This document shows positions 16,047 through 25,812 of a stretch of DNA of 64,000 bases, one piece after another. How positions within the stretch are numbered: the stretch's first letter is position 1; every line of letters begins with the position of its first letter. Under the pieces are notes generated by a model. The model was not told where the DNA came from. It searched no databases and saw only the letters and a list, made by a program, of their open reading frames with translations. The stretch covers positions 1 to 64,000 of the forward strand of contig CAKSFP010000002.1 in assembly GCA_934454585.1 (NCBI GenBank), written 5' to 3'. The stretch comes from an uncultured Clostridia bacterium. Lineage in GTDB: Bacteria; Bacillota; Clostridia; UMGS1810. The position numbers were made by a program, and so were the translations under genes.

Positions 16047-17189
16047 TTAATTTTCCGCTGATTCTACGGCTTTTATCTCCCCGGCTTTCAGGTCGATTTC
16101 GTAGTCTGTATACCAATCGCTGTTATATCTGTCCATGAATCTGAATGTAACTTTTTCGTTTTCTTTATCCACTTTCAAATTGCTCGGCGACCTGTTGCGC
16201 TCGGCAATTTTATCCTTGTAGTCAACATAGGTGCCGTCATCATAAGCCTGCAAAAGGTCATACGCCGTCCACGATGTACCGGCAACGGATATGTAAACAA
16301 ACGAATACCTATCCGTGTCAAAGCGTTCTACGGGCTCTCCGACGGAATGTGCGCCGACAAAATGCGAAATGATATCCTCCCTCGATGCTTTCGGATATAC
16401 CGTCAGTTCATCTTCGGCTTTTTTCAGTTTATCCGGATAATAGTATGTAAATGCTGTGAATTCATTTTCTTTTGACGGTCTGTGGAAATAATATCCGATT
16501 GTTTCTCCGTCAGCCTTTATAGGCATTAGCGTTTCTATATCCGCATCAGCCGAATAGGCATACTCGGGAAAACTGAAATGTTCCGCTCCGCCGCCGCAGT
16601 GCAAAACTCCGTCAAAGGTCGCCTCTGCCTCGGTCATTGATTCGTTTGCGGTTATGGTTATTTTTTTGTCGCTATCAATCGCACCCACATTTTCATACAG
16701 AAATTCAAGGCTTATTGTGCGCTCCTCGCCGTTCCAGTCAAACTTTCCGCCGATGGGCGAAAATGCACCGTCGTATCCCAAATCCTCAATGGCAACGGCA
16801 GTTCTGCCGCCTATGTTGCAGCTCGGCACGGTGACATCGTAAATTGAAGTTTTAATGTCAGTTTCGTAAGTGTTACCCACCACCCTACCGGTAACAGTGG
16901 CATATTGGGCCGCACCTCCGACAAGGCAATTCGGATTCAGTGAGAAAAACTTGAGCGTGCGCGAGTTGTCATCATAGACACACTGATGCGAATCTGCACT
17001 CAGGATATCCTCGATAACAACGGCTGTCTTGCCGCCGATGTTGTATGACGGAACCTCGACACCGTTTATATATGCGCGGATATCCGTTGAATATATGTGT
17101 CCGCTGACATCGCCGTTTACGGCAAATGCCGCAGTTGCGAGCGAGAGCAACATTGCTGTTGTTAGAATGACAGATAATGTTTTTTTCAT
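16047..17189 (-). CDS. Secreted protein with duplicated N-terminal motif, unknown function
   Basis: A 380-residue exported protein with a clear signal peptide (MKKTLSVILTTAMLLSLATAAFA). After it come two copies of a roughly 45-residue unit: STDIRAYINGVEVPSYNIGG then KTAVVIEDI, and ETDIKTSIYDVTVPSCNIGG then RTAVAIEDLG. These resemble the stalk or copper-amine-oxidase-N-like repeats used by clostridial surface proteins. The C-terminal half (about 190-380) has no domain I recognise. It is odd to find it between gltX and an rRNA methyltransferase, with 15 and 11 base gaps, in what looks like one transcript. Confidence 0.75.
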   Translation of the reverse strand: MKKTLSVILTTAMLLSLATAAFAVNGDVSGHIYSTDIRAYINGVEVPSYNIGGKTAVVIEDILSADSHQCVYDDNSRTLKFFSLNPNCLVGGAAQYATVTGRVVGNTYETDIKTSIYDVTVPSCNIGGRTAVAIEDLGYDGAFSPIGGKFDWNGEERTISLEFLYENVGAIDSDKKITITANESMTEAEATFDGVLHCGGGAEHFSFPEYAYSADADIETLMPIKADGETIGYYFHRPSKENEFTAFTYYYPDKLKKAEDELTVYPKASREDIISHFVGAHSVGEPVERFDTDRYSFVYISVAGTSWTAYDLLQAYDDGTYVDYKDKIAERNRSPSNLKVDKENEKVTFRFMDRYNSDWYTDYEIDLKAGEIKAVESAEN

Positions 17190-17204
17190 GATATCAGTCT
17201 CCTC

Positions 17205-18845
17205 TCAGTCAATGGATTTTTCGATTCTTGCCCTCACAGCGTCCTCGCCCATAAGCTGATTTATCTCCCAAAGGTCGGGCGAATTTTTTCTTCCCGTCAT
17301 GGCAACGCGGATCACATTGCTCACATCAACCACACTTCCCGGATACATATCGGGGTTCTTTTTATAATCTTTGGGTTTAACGGCAAATCCAAGCTCATCA
17401 GTAATGGTGCGCACCTTTCCGAACCACTCGTTGGGGTCGTCGTTCATGTCGAATGTCTCAAGATACTTTTTCAGTATTGTGTTCTTGGTGGCGTTGTCGA
17501 CATTCTCGGGAAATTCGTCCTCAAGCGCGAATGTCTCGTCAAAGTAGAAAGAGAGGAACTGCCTTGCCTGTTTCCAGGTGACAATGTCGTATCTCGGTTT
17601 TGCTCCGCCCCTGCCTATGTTCAGTGCGCCTATGGTGTAGTCCTTGTTTGCGGCAATGATTTTTGCAAACTCCTCATCATACTTAACGCACCACTTGTAA
17701 AACTCATCATACACAAACTCCGCCGACTTTGACGCGATTATCTCCTTGCTTATGTTGTTAAGCTTGTCAAGATCGAACAGCACTCCGGCGCTGCCCATCT
17801 TCTCCAGAGTAAACTTAAAGTCGGTATACTTCGCATCGGGGTTGGCAAGACGCCACTCCTCATAGTTGGAATTGAGTATGGTGAGCATATAATTCCATAT
17901 TGTTTCCACAAGATAACCCTCTGCCTCGTAATACTCCAAACCGAGTTCGGGGTCTTTTCTCTTGGAGAGCTTTCTCTTTGACTCGCCGTCCATCTTCATA
18001 AGCTGAGCCGTGTGGCAATAGAGCGGATGCTCCCACCCCATTGCGTCAAACAGCTGAATGTGCATCGGCAGACTCGGCAGCCATTCCTCACCGCGGATTA
18101 CATGAGTCGTGCGCATAAGATGGTCGTCTATCACATGGGCAAAGTGATATGTGGGTATTCCGTCCGACTTGAGTATGACCAAATCGATGTAATTCTCCTG
18201 CAATTCCAGGTCGCCCTTTATAGCGTCATGCACCTTCACAGTGTTTTCGCTGTTGCCCTGCGACTTGAAGCGAAGCACATACGGCAGTCCGGCAGCGAGT
18301 TTTTCCTCTACCTGCTCCATTGTAAGAGTGCGGCAAACGGCATATTCGCCGTAATATCCGAAATTAAGTTTCTTCGCTTTCTGCTCCTCGCGCATATTTT
18401 CGAGCTCCTCCTCGGTGCAGAAACACGGGTACGCAAGGCCTCTCTCCACAAGGCGTTTTGCAAATGCCTGATAGATATCTTTTCTCTGTCTCTGACGATA
18501 AGGGCCGTAAGCGCCGTTGTCTCCGTCCGCTGTTGCACCCTCGTCAAAGAACACGCCGAACTGCGACATGGCATCGATGACTGTTGACACCGCGCCGGGC
18601 ACCTCGCGCTTGTTGTCGGTGTCCTCTATTCTGAGATATATTATGCCGCCGCTCCGGTGCGCAAGGCGCTCACCTATGATTGCATTGAACAGATTGCCAA
18701 GGTGAACAAATCCCGTGGGGCTCGGGCCTATTCTTGTTACAACAGCGCCGTCAGGCAAGTTTCTCTCCGGATATATTTTTTCATAGTCCTCCGGGGTTTT
18801 TGTGATATTCGGGAAAAGCATTTCCGCAAGTTTTTTGTTATCCAT
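17205..18845 (-). CDS. gltX: Glutamyl-tRNA synthetase
   Basis: Class I aminoacyl-tRNA synthetase charging tRNA-Glu (and possibly tRNA-Gln for later amidation). The HIGH-type motif appears as PSPTGFVHLGN (about 42-52) and the KMSKS-type loop as KLSKRKD (about 296-302). With 546 residues it is longer than the usual 480-500; it has an N-terminal extension of about 35 residues (MDNKKLAEMLFPNI...) before the catalytic fold, seen in a clostridial subgroup. It is in the minus-strand operon between a GH3-like gene (18 bases upstream) and a secreted protein gene. Confidence 0.95.
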   Translation of the reverse strand: MDNKKLAEMLFPNITKTPEDYEKIYPERNLPDGAVVTRIGPSPTGFVHLGNLFNAIIGERLAHRSGGIIYLRIEDTDNKREVPGAVSTVIDAMSQFGVFFDEGATADGDNGAYGPYRQRQRKDIYQAFAKRLVERGLAYPCFCTEEELENMREEQKAKKLNFGYYGEYAVCRTLTMEQVEEKLAAGLPYVLRFKSQGNSENTVKVHDAIKGDLELQENYIDLVILKSDGIPTYHFAHVIDDHLMRTTHVIRGEEWLPSLPMHIQLFDAMGWEHPLYCHTAQLMKMDGESKRKLSKRKDPELGLEYYEAEGYLVETIWNYMLTILNSNYEEWRLANPDAKYTDFKFTLEKMGSAGVLFDLDKLNNISKEIIASKSAEFVYDEFYKWCVKYDEEFAKIIAANKDYTIGALNIGRGGAKPRYDIVTWKQARQFLSFYFDETFALEDEFPENVDNATKNTILKKYLETFDMNDDPNEWFGKVRTITDELGFAVKPKDYKKNPDMYPGSVVDVSNVIRVAMTGRKNSPDLWEINQLMGEDAVRARIEKSID

Positions 18846-18863
18846 TATAATTCCTTTCTGTAT

Positions 18864-20219
18864 TTACTGTATTCCTCTTTTTATCTTAATGCGCAATATG
18901 CGTTTTACACTCTCGTCTATTGCCGATTCTTCAATATCGCCTTTATCTATTGCCTCTTTAACGGCAGACACACTTTTTGCAATGCCCGTGGGCGCAAGCA
19001 GCATGTCCGCACCGGCTTTCACCGCAGCAACCGCCGCCTGTTCTGCACTGTATGTTGTCGCAATATCCGACAGATAATCGGTGACGATGACGCCGTCAAA
19101 TCCCAGCTCGTCACGCAGTGCTTTTATCGCCGCCGCCGAGAGTGAACATGGTGTCTTGTCGCCGGTGAGAGCCCTGCACGGACTGTTCGACATGATTATG
19201 AAATCCGCACCGGCGTCAATTGCCGCTTTGAACGGCAAAAACTCGCCCGAGCGCAAACCATCCGCACTCACGCTGTCCGCAATGTCTATTCCCGGGAAAT
19301 ACTTGACCGCCGAGCCGAGTCCGACACTGTCCATACCTCCGACAGCTGCCGACACCATGTCGGAAACTCTCTTGGCATCTGTGCCGAAAGAGCGCACAGC
19401 ATACTTGTCCTCACTTGCAGACGATATCCGTGCAAGCGGCGCAAGGTTCACATTAAACCCAAGCGTACGCAGCTCTTTTGCAATTGTCTTGTAGTTTTCC
19501 TCTGTAGCTGTTTTGTCGTTATCGCTGCCCAGTGTCTGAGCATCTTTTGTTTCTATGGTGCTGACATCGGTCTTTTTTGCGATTGTCGTGCCGGCGCCGC
19601 CCTCCTCGCTGATTGCAAGGAAGATGCCGAGTTCGGAATAGTTTCTCACATTCGACAGCATGGTTTTGAGCTGTGACCTGTCCTCCAGATTCTTTGAGGA
19701 ATATATCACTCCGCCGACAGGCAGTTTTTCAAGCACTTTTTGAGTGGATTCTCCCGCAGCAGTCACAGCCTCATAGCCGGTGAGCACCTCGGGAGTGGCA
19801 AATATCATCTGACAGATTTTCTCCTCAAGCGACATTTTGGACAGGATTGTATTCACCTCGTCCTCGTTGGCATAGTCCTCAGTCACTGTTGCACCGTCAT
19901 CATTTTGATTTTGCGAAACTTCGGCACTTTGCGTACTTTCCGCCACTTTCGGCGGTTCGGGATTGTTGCGCCCAACAGAATTGCCCCAGAGCAATATCGT
20001 CTCTGCAGCTATGAGCACCGCGAGAACTATGCATACTATGCGCATACGATTTATCTTCTCCATGAGGCGAAACATGGTTTTCTTCTGCCGCTGAATAGTC
20101 TTTCGCAGTTCATTCTCAATATCTGCTGAGCTGCGTGCGGAACTTTCGTATGACAGACCGCCGGAGTAATATTGACCGTCCGTCTCACGGCCGTTATAAT
20201 AGTTGTTTTCGTTATCCAT
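18864..20219 (-). CDS. Membrane-anchored GH3-fold protein with altered active site
   Basis: A 451-residue protein with a cytoplasmic N-terminus, one membrane segment (about 60-80), a linker, and an extracellular GH3 domain of the NagZ type. RSFG (276-279) and the nucleophile region GVIVTDY (Asp381) are kept. The substrate and acid/base elements are not: the usual KHFPGHG is KYFPGID (306-312), the loop that should hold the Asp-His dyad reads DSVSADG, and DQEGG is SEEGG. The protein may therefore be inactive as a hexosaminidase or have a different role such as binding cell-wall sugar. It lies 16 bases after the DUF1015 gene and 18 bases before gltX. Confidence 0.82.
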   Translation of the reverse strand: MDNENNYYNGRETDGQYYSGGLSYESSARSSADIENELRKTIQRQKKTMFRLMEKINRMRIVCIVLAVLIAAETILLWGNSVGRNNPEPPKVAESTQSAEVSQNQNDDGATVTEDYANEDEVNTILSKMSLEEKICQMIFATPEVLTGYEAVTAAGESTQKVLEKLPVGGVIYSSKNLEDRSQLKTMLSNVRNYSELGIFLAISEEGGAGTTIAKKTDVSTIETKDAQTLGSDNDKTATEENYKTIAKELRTLGFNVNLAPLARISSASEDKYAVRSFGTDAKRVSDMVSAAVGGMDSVGLGSAVKYFPGIDIADSVSADGLRSGEFLPFKAAIDAGADFIIMSNSPCRALTGDKTPCSLSAAAIKALRDELGFDGVIVTDYLSDIATTYSAEQAAVAAVKAGADMLLAPTGIAKSVSAVKEAIDKGDIEESAIDESVKRILRIKIKRGIQ

Positions 20220-20235
20220 AAATTTATCCTTTCGT

Positions 20236-21555
20236 TCAAGTGATTATACCAATGCACGCCGCGCTCGCCAAACGCACATCGCTGCCGTCATTAATAACCC
20301 TTGCCTCGACATAAAACCTTTTGTCGCACGCGTCACCCATGGAGAATGTCTTGCGCGGCAGTGCACCGTCAAGGATTACCGAGCGGAACAGGTCATTCTT
20401 GTTCATGGCATTGAGAATTATGCCGACATTACCGCCCTCAGCGCATAATTTTTTCACAACATCTTCGCCGTGGATATAGTCCACGCTTGCACCGTGTGAT
20501 TCAATGTATCTGTCGATAAAGCCCTGCACAGTTGCCACGGTGAGGACTTCCCGCGGGTTGGTTACGGTCATTTTTCTTTTGCCGTCTGCGGTTACAAGAT
20601 AGAAACTCTGCCCTTTTGCATCATCGTCATATGATATATCAAATTCTTTTTCAAACTCCGATACAAACTCAGCTGCATCCGCACCAAACACCACACGATG
20701 GATCGCCTCGAACACAAGCGATTCGTCATGCAGATTGACAAGCTCACACAGGGCGTACCTCGCAGGGCTGATGCGCGCTGCATCCTCGCCGATTGTCTGC
20801 TTTACATATTCATAATAAGCCTTTGCCGTGGCAAGTGAGTGATTTCCGTCACCCATGGCAAACACAAGCGGCGATTTACCCTTAATTCCGTACTTTTTTT
20901 CAAATCCGTCCGCATCTTCAAGCTGTGCAAGCCGTCTGTCAAGCATATCTGCCGCCTCATCACTCATTCGATATCCGACAATTTTCCCGGAGTTATGCAT
21001 AAGTTCAAAGTCATACAATTTTTCAAATTCACCTTTGTGCGCACTGTTTGATTCGATGATATCGCAGTCTCTGTCATCTATAAGCATCATTATGTGGCTA
21101 AGCTCTATGTTTGCTCTCATCCTGACGGCAAGGCGCGGCGGAATACGCGACACCACAGTGCCCTCAGTCGCGCGAATTTTTGTCTGCGACTGCGGCGAAT
21201 AGTCATAGTCCTCCAAATCGACCGCGCCGACAATTCCGCGTCTCACCGCACCGTTTGCCAAAGTGCGCTCCACATAGATATATGAATTTTTTATCTCGTC
21301 AAAGACTCCGCTATCCAAATAGGCTTTCATGGTTTGCGAGATATCCCCGATACGCTTGTCTATATCGTCATCATTCAGATAAACCTCGGGCACAATAAGA
21401 TGCAGCGCCGACGGTGCGTCACCGACAAAATCGGCTGTACTTTGCCAGTAGCTCCTCTCGGATGTATATTGATCGCACGCGACGATGCTCCATTTGCGCA
21501 TTGCTTCTAAACTTCTGTCATGCGGCAAAAGTATGTTTGTCCTCGAAAAAGTCAT
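20236..21555 (-). CDS. DUF1015 family protein
   Basis: A 439-residue soluble protein of the DUF1015 family, widespread in Clostridia. Recognisable stretches are the start LLPHDRSLEAMRKWSIVACDQYTSE split by family-typical residues, then RANIELSHIMMLIDD and MGDGNHSLATAKAYYE. The family is distantly related to ParB/sulfiredoxin-like kinases, and a serine-kinase-like role has been proposed for relatives; I cannot assign a reaction here. It is the first gene of a minus-strand operon that runs down to 14721, and is divergent from rnr across 129 bases. Confidence 0.85.
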   Translation of the reverse strand: MTFSRTNILLPHDRSLEAMRKWSIVACDQYTSERSYWQSTADFVGDAPSALHLIVPEVYLNDDDIDKRIGDISQTMKAYLDSGVFDEIKNSYIYVERTLANGAVRRGIVGAVDLEDYDYSPQSQTKIRATEGTVVSRIPPRLAVRMRANIELSHIMMLIDDRDCDIIESNSAHKGEFEKLYDFELMHNSGKIVGYRMSDEAADMLDRRLAQLEDADGFEKKYGIKGKSPLVFAMGDGNHSLATAKAYYEYVKQTIGEDAARISPARYALCELVNLHDESLVFEAIHRVVFGADAAEFVSEFEKEFDISYDDDAKGQSFYLVTADGKRKMTVTNPREVLTVATVQGFIDRYIESHGASVDYIHGEDVVKKLCAEGGNVGIILNAMNKNDLFRSVILDGALPRKTFSMGDACDKRFYVEARVINDGSDVRLASAACIGIIT

Positions 21556-21684
21556 AATAAAATTCAGCCTTTCACAAATAATATATTAATTATAACAGAA
21601 CGAATAAAAAAATTCAACAAATTTCAAAAAACTCTATCTTTTTTTTGAAAATGATGTTAAAATAGTAGTTGAGAGGTAATAAAC

Positions 21685-23787
21685 ATGAACAGAAAAGAAA
21701 CAATAACGCAATTTATAAATGACGAAAACTATGTGCCCATGCGCAAGAAAGACATCGCCGCAGTGCTTGGCATACCTAAATCGGACATGGACGAGCTGAG
21801 CGCAATTTTGTCCGAACTGGAATCCGAGGGCAAGATAATTCTCTCGTCCAAAAACAGATATATCGCTGTGGATTCATCGGATGTGATATCGGGCAGATTT
21901 GACGCAACGATGCGCGGATTCGGCTTTGTGTGCCGCGACGGCGAGGACGACATCTTCATCCCCCCGGACGATACCAAAGGTGCCATGGACGGCGACACGG
22001 TGCTTGTGCGCAAGGCTCACCCCAAGTCAAACGAAAAGCGCCCGGAGGGCAAGATAATAAAAATCATTACCCACGCCCATGAGACGCTTGTTGGCACATA
22101 TCACAATCAGCGCAACTTCGGCTTTGTGGCTGTGGACGACACCAAGATAACAGACGACATATTCATATCAAAATCTCACAATGCCAATGCCAAAGACGGA
22201 CAAAAAGTGGTTGTGAAAATTACAAAGTGGCGTGACGGCGATAAAAAATGCGAGGGAGAGATAATCGAGATCCTCGGAAATGCCTATGACAGCGGCGTTG
22301 ATGTGCTCTGCGTGCTGAGAAAGTACGGCATTTCGCAAGAGTTTCCGCAAGTCGTCATTGACGAGGCGCGCAGCCTCATCCCGGGCATAACCGGCGATGA
22401 GATTGCACGAAGAGAGGATTTCCGCACAAAAACCGTCATAACCATAGACGGCACTGACGCAAAAGACCTTGACGACGCAGTGTGTGCAGAACGCATCGAC
22501 GGCGGCTATGAACTGAGCGTTCATATAGCGGATGTCACTCACTATGTGAGAGAAAATTCTCCAATAGACGCCGAGGCATTCCGCCGCGGAACGAGTGTAT
22601 ACTTCACCGACAGAGTTGTGCCAATGCTCCCTGTGGAACTGTCAAACAATATTTGCAGCTTAAATCCCCACACAAACAAGCTGACCCTCTCTGTGGTAAT
22701 GGAAATAAGCGATGATGGCGAGCTTTTATCGCACAGAGTTGTTGAGGGAGTAATCTCCACCGCTCACAGAATGACATATGATACGGTGGATAAGATACTC
22801 CTCGGCGACAGCGAAACCTGCGCCGAATATGCCGACATTAAAGACAACATACTGCTGATGAGAGAACTGGCGGACATACTTAAGACAAACCGAAAGAAAT
22901 CCGGCAGCATAGATTTTGATTTCCCCGAGACTAAAATCGAGGTTGATCAAAACGGCAAACCGACAAATGTATATAAATATCGTACGGGGGTTTCAAACGG
23001 AATAATAGAGGAATTCATGCTGATGGCTAACCGCACCGTGGCAGAGGCGTTTTATTGGCTCGAAGTTCCCTTTATATACAGGATTCATGAAAAACCGTCT
23101 GCGGACAAGATTGCGAACTTCAATTCATTCCTTGCCAACATGAACATGCGCATCAAGGGCAGTGAGCCGCACCCCATGGAGTTTGCACGGATGCTCGCCG
23201 AGATACGCGGCACGGAAAGGGAAATGCTCATATCAAAAGTTATGCTCCGCTCGCTTATGAAAGCAAAGTATTCCGATTCAAACGAAGGTCATTTCGGACT
23301 GGCATTCAGATATTACTGCCACTTCACTTCTCCCATCCGCAGATACCCCGATCTTGCCATCCACCGCATAATCAAGGAATATATAAACGGAGGATTGGAT
23401 GCTGACAGAGCTCAACACTATGCAAAATTCGTTACGGCGGCCGCAAAAAAATCGAGCGAAGCGGAAATCAACGCAATGCAAGCCGAGCGCGAGGTTGAGG
23501 ATATGAAGAAAGCCGAGTATATGTGCGCTCACATTGGTGAGGAGTATGACGCAATAATATCGTCTGTGACCGGGTTCGGATTCTTTGCTGAGCTTGAAAA
23601 CGGCATAGAGGGGCTTGTACGCCTGGCTGACATGAGGGATGATTACTATCATTTCAACGAAACAAGCTACACCCTTATAGGAGAGCACAGCGGAAAGACA
23701 TACAAAATCGGCGACAAAGTTCGCATTATAGCAGCCGCCGCCAATCCGAGTTTAAGGCAGATAGATTTTTACCCGTCGGGGCAGTAA
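21685..23787 (+). CDS. rnr: Ribonuclease R
   Basis: Processive 3'-5' exoribonuclease that degrades structured RNA and takes part in trans-translation clean-up. The 700 residues follow the family order: N-terminal winged helix (1-65), cold-shock/OB domains (about 70-220), RNB catalytic core with TIDGTDAKDLDDAV (about 253-266), whose aspartates bind Mg2+, then the C-terminal S1 domain. Length is typical. GAGAGG precedes the ATG. smpB follows after 12 bases, the standard rnr-smpB arrangement in Firmicutes. Confidence 0.97.
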   Translation: MNRKETITQFINDENYVPMRKKDIAAVLGIPKSDMDELSAILSELESEGKIILSSKNRYIAVDSSDVISGRFDATMRGFGFVCRDGEDDIFIPPDDTKGAMDGDTVLVRKAHPKSNEKRPEGKIIKIITHAHETLVGTYHNQRNFGFVAVDDTKITDDIFISKSHNANAKDGQKVVVKITKWRDGDKKCEGEIIEILGNAYDSGVDVLCVLRKYGISQEFPQVVIDEARSLIPGITGDEIARREDFRTKTVITIDGTDAKDLDDAVCAERIDGGYELSVHIADVTHYVRENSPIDAEAFRRGTSVYFTDRVVPMLPVELSNNICSLNPHTNKLTLSVVMEISDDGELLSHRVVEGVISTAHRMTYDTVDKILLGDSETCAEYADIKDNILLMRELADILKTNRKKSGSIDFDFPETKIEVDQNGKPTNVYKYRTGVSNGIIEEFMLMANRTVAEAFYWLEVPFIYRIHEKPSADKIANFNSFLANMNMRIKGSEPHPMEFARMLAEIRGTEREMLISKVMLRSLMKAKYSDSNEGHFGLAFRYYCHFTSPIRRYPDLAIHRIIKEYINGGLDADRAQHYAKFVTAAAKKSSEAEINAMQAEREVEDMKKAEYMCAHIGEEYDAIISSVTGFGFFAELENGIEGLVRLADMRDDYYHFNETSYTLIGEHSGKTYKIGDKVRIIAAAANPSLRQIDFYPSGQ

Positions 23788-23799
23788 AGGAAGGTTTTT

Positions 23800-24261
23800 A
23801 TGGAAAAGAATATAAAAATAATTGCACAAAACAAAAAAGCATTTCATGACTATTTTATCATGGAAAAATACGAGTGCGGCATAGAACTTATCGGCACTGA
23901 AGTGAAATCTCTGCGCATGGGTCAGGTGAACATGAAGGATTCTTATGCATCAATAGACAATTCGCAGGTGTATGTGAAGCAGATGCACATAAGTCCATAC
24001 GAAAAGGGAAACATATTCAACCGCGACCCCATGCGGCCGCGCCGGCTGCTAATGCACAAATATGAGATTCGCAAACTCATCGGCACGCTAAAAGAGGAAG
24101 GCTTTGCCCTCATACCGCTCAAACTCTATTTCTCGGGTTCCAACATCAAACTGGAGCTCGGACTTGCCAAAGGTAAAAAGCTGTATGACAAACGCCAATC
24201 CATAGCCGAAAAGGACGCAAAGCGCAGCATGGCGCGAAAAATCAAAGAATACAACCAATAA
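23800..24261 (+). CDS. smpB: SsrA-binding protein SmpB
   Basis: SmpB binds tmRNA and brings it to stalled ribosomes. The 153-residue protein shows the family features: an opening [40 protein letters not shown], and the basic C-terminal tail [13 protein letters not shown], which enters the mRNA channel. It is cotranscribed with rnr (12-base gap) and followed by a strong terminator. The tmRNA gene itself was not found nearby. Confidence 0.97.
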   Translation: MEKNIKIIAQNKKAFHDYFIMEKYECGIELIGTEVKSLRMGQVNMKDSYASIDNSQVYVKQMHISPYEKGNIFNRDPMRPRRLLMHKYEIRKLIGTLKEEGFALIPLKLYFSGSNIKLELGLAKGKKLYDKRQSIAEKDAKRSMARKIKEYNQ

Positions 24262-24284
24262 GAAAATTGTGGTATGTCACTCAC

Positions 24285-24339
24285 AGACGGAGGATTTCTG
24301 CGGTAGTTTATGTATTTGCCGCAATTCTCCGTCTTTTTT
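24285..24339 (+). terminator. Terminator after smpB
   Basis: Outer arms agacggag / ctccgtct and inner arms ctgcgg / gccgca form a long stem followed by six T. Confidence 0.8.
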
Positions 24340-24383
24340 GAACCCTATGGGGGCGAACGGCAGTCAATCACAGATTATGCCGC

Positions 24384-24412
24384 TTGATAATTTAATATTT
24401 TTGTAATATAAT
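24384..24412 (+). promoter_or_regulatory. Promoter of sleB
   Basis: TTGATA (24384-24389), 17 bases, TATAAT (24407-24412), sigma-A-like in form. Forespore expression would be expected for sleB, so a sigma-G promoter may also exist, but I could not place one. Confidence 0.5.
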
Positions 24413-24453
24413 CTATGTCATAATCCCACAGCAAAATACAGGAGGAGAAACAA

Positions 24454-25101
24454 ATGAAAAGATTTATTTTGATTCCGGCATTAATTGCGACACTTATGAC
24501 AGCCGTTCCAAACCGTTTAGAGGCGGCGTCAGACCTAATATACCTCGGTTCCCGGCACAGTGAAGTGCCAAAGATTCAGCAGACGCTGAGCAGCAAGGGA
24601 TACTTTAATCATGAGGTAACAGGATATTACGGAAATATTACAAAAAATGCAGTTATGAGATTTCAAAGTGACTGCGGCATTTCCGCCGATGGAATTGTCG
24701 GCCCCATAACGCGCGAAAAACTTTACTCGGAATATAACGATGGAGACATATACTGGCTGGCACGCATAATCCACGCCGAGGCCCGGGGCGAAAGCTATGA
24801 GGGAAAGGTCGCCGTAGCAAACTGCATACTAAACCGCGTGAAGAGCCGCGACTACCCCAACACCGTATACGGAGTTATATTTGACACCAAGTACGGCGTG
24901 CAGTATCAGCCGACAGTGAACGGAACGATATACAACACGCCGAACGGCGATTCGGTCGAGGCGGCAAAAGCCGCAGTAAACGGATACAACAATATCGGTG
25001 CGTCTATGTTTTTCTACAATCCGAAAAAATCCACAAACAACTGGATCGCAAAAAATCGCACCTATTACGCTACCATAGGCAATCACAATTTCCATCTGTA
25101 A
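24454..25101 (+). CDS. sleB: Spore cortex-lytic enzyme SleB
   Basis: Lytic transglycosylase-type enzyme stored in the spore and used to break down the cortex at germination. The 215-residue protein has a signal peptide (about 1-24), a peptidoglycan-binding domain (about 33-92; VPKIQQTLSSKGYF, then FQSDCGISADGIVGP), and the SleB/CwlJ hydrolase domain (about 98-215) beginning WLARIIHAEARGES with the expected Glu. A GGAGGAG site precedes the start. It stands alone; its usual partner ypeB is not adjacent. Confidence 0.94.
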   Translation: MKRFILIPALIATLMTAVPNRLEAASDLIYLGSRHSEVPKIQQTLSSKGYFNHEVTGYYGNITKNAVMRFQSDCGISADGIVGPITREKLYSEYNDGDIYWLARIIHAEARGESYEGKVAVANCILNRVKSRDYPNTVYGVIFDTKYGVQYQPTVNGTIYNTPNGDSVEAAKAAVNGYNNIGASMFFYNPKKSTNNWIAKNRTYYATIGNHNFHL

Positions 25102-25112
25102 AACTCAAAAGA

Positions 25113-25143
25113 CGGCTGCCGCATTTTCATGTTGCGGCAGCCG
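25113..25143 (+). terminator. Hairpin after sleB
   Basis: Perfect 11-bp GC-rich arms cggctgccgca / tgcggcagccg with a 9-base loop. The T tract after it is weak, so it may be an mRNA-stabilising hairpin as much as a terminator. Confidence 0.55.
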
Positions 25144-25178
25144 TTATCCGCATTTGAAGGAAAAATCATAAAAAAAGA

Positions 25179-25207
25179 TTGATAAATCGTGCGAATTGTG
25201 ATATGAT
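25179..25207 (+). promoter_or_regulatory. Promoter of mntP
   Basis: TTGATA (25179-25184), 17 bases, TATGAT (25202-25207), 29 bases ahead of the mntP start. The leader is too short for a yybP-ykoY manganese riboswitch. Confidence 0.65.
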
Positions 25208-25236
25208 GTAATGAATGACAAAAAAGGGGATTTACT

Positions 25237-25809
25237 ATGAATATCTACGAATTGATTTTAATTGCCGCGGCGCTGTCCATGGACGCTTTTGCCGTGGCGG
25301 TCTGTAAGGGATTATCCATGAGAAAGATCGATCACGGCTATGCACTTGTTCTCAGTCTTTTTTTCGGATTCTTCCAGGCACTCATGCCGACTCTCGGTTG
25401 GCTGCTTGGCACACGGTTTGAAAAATACATAACGGAATTTGACCACTGGATAGCTTTTGTCCTGCTTGCCTTCATCGGCGGCAAAATGCTGTGGGAATGC
25501 ATCACCGGCGAAGATGATAACAGCGGTTCGACAGCTGTTATAGATGTAAAAGAAATCTCAGTACTTGCCGTTGCAACAAGCATAGACGCCCTGGCAGCCG
25601 GCATAACCTTTGCCTGTCTCGATGTCAACATCCTTCAGTCGGCAAGTCTCATCGGTTTCATCACATTTACCATATCATATTTAGGTGTGATCGTCGGCAA
25701 CAGATTCGGCGCAAGATTCAAATCAAAAGCCGAAATTGCCGGTGGAATTGTGCTGATTCTCATCGGAGTCAAAATACTCCTGGAGCATCTCGGGATAATA
25801 TCTTTGTAA
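25237..25809 (+). CDS. mntP: Manganese efflux pump MntP
   Basis: Integral membrane exporter that lowers cytoplasmic Mn2+. The 190 residues form six predicted membrane helices in two similar halves; the conserved acidic membrane motifs are SMDAFAVAVCKGL (about 14-26) and ATSIDALAAG (about 111-120). Length is typical. It is a single gene with its own promoter. The absence of a visible manganese riboswitch leaves its control open. Confidence 0.95.
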   Translation: MNIYELILIAAALSMDAFAVAVCKGLSMRKIDHGYALVLSLFFGFFQALMPTLGWLLGTRFEKYITEFDHWIAFVLLAFIGGKMLWECITGEDDNSGSTAVIDVKEISVLAVATSIDALAAGITFACLDVNILQSASLIGFITFTISYLGVIVGNRFGARFKSKAEIAGGIVLILIGVKILLEHLGIISL

Positions 25810-25812
25810 AAC

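Noticed and set aside
24340..24380. Possible tmRNA start (gggggcgaacggc) after smpB
   Set aside because: Only about 100 bases separate it from sleB and no tag reading frame or 3' tRNA-like end follows.
25144..25236. Manganese (yybP-ykoY) riboswitch ahead of mntP
   Set aside because: The leader after the promoter is under 30 bases, too short for the fold.
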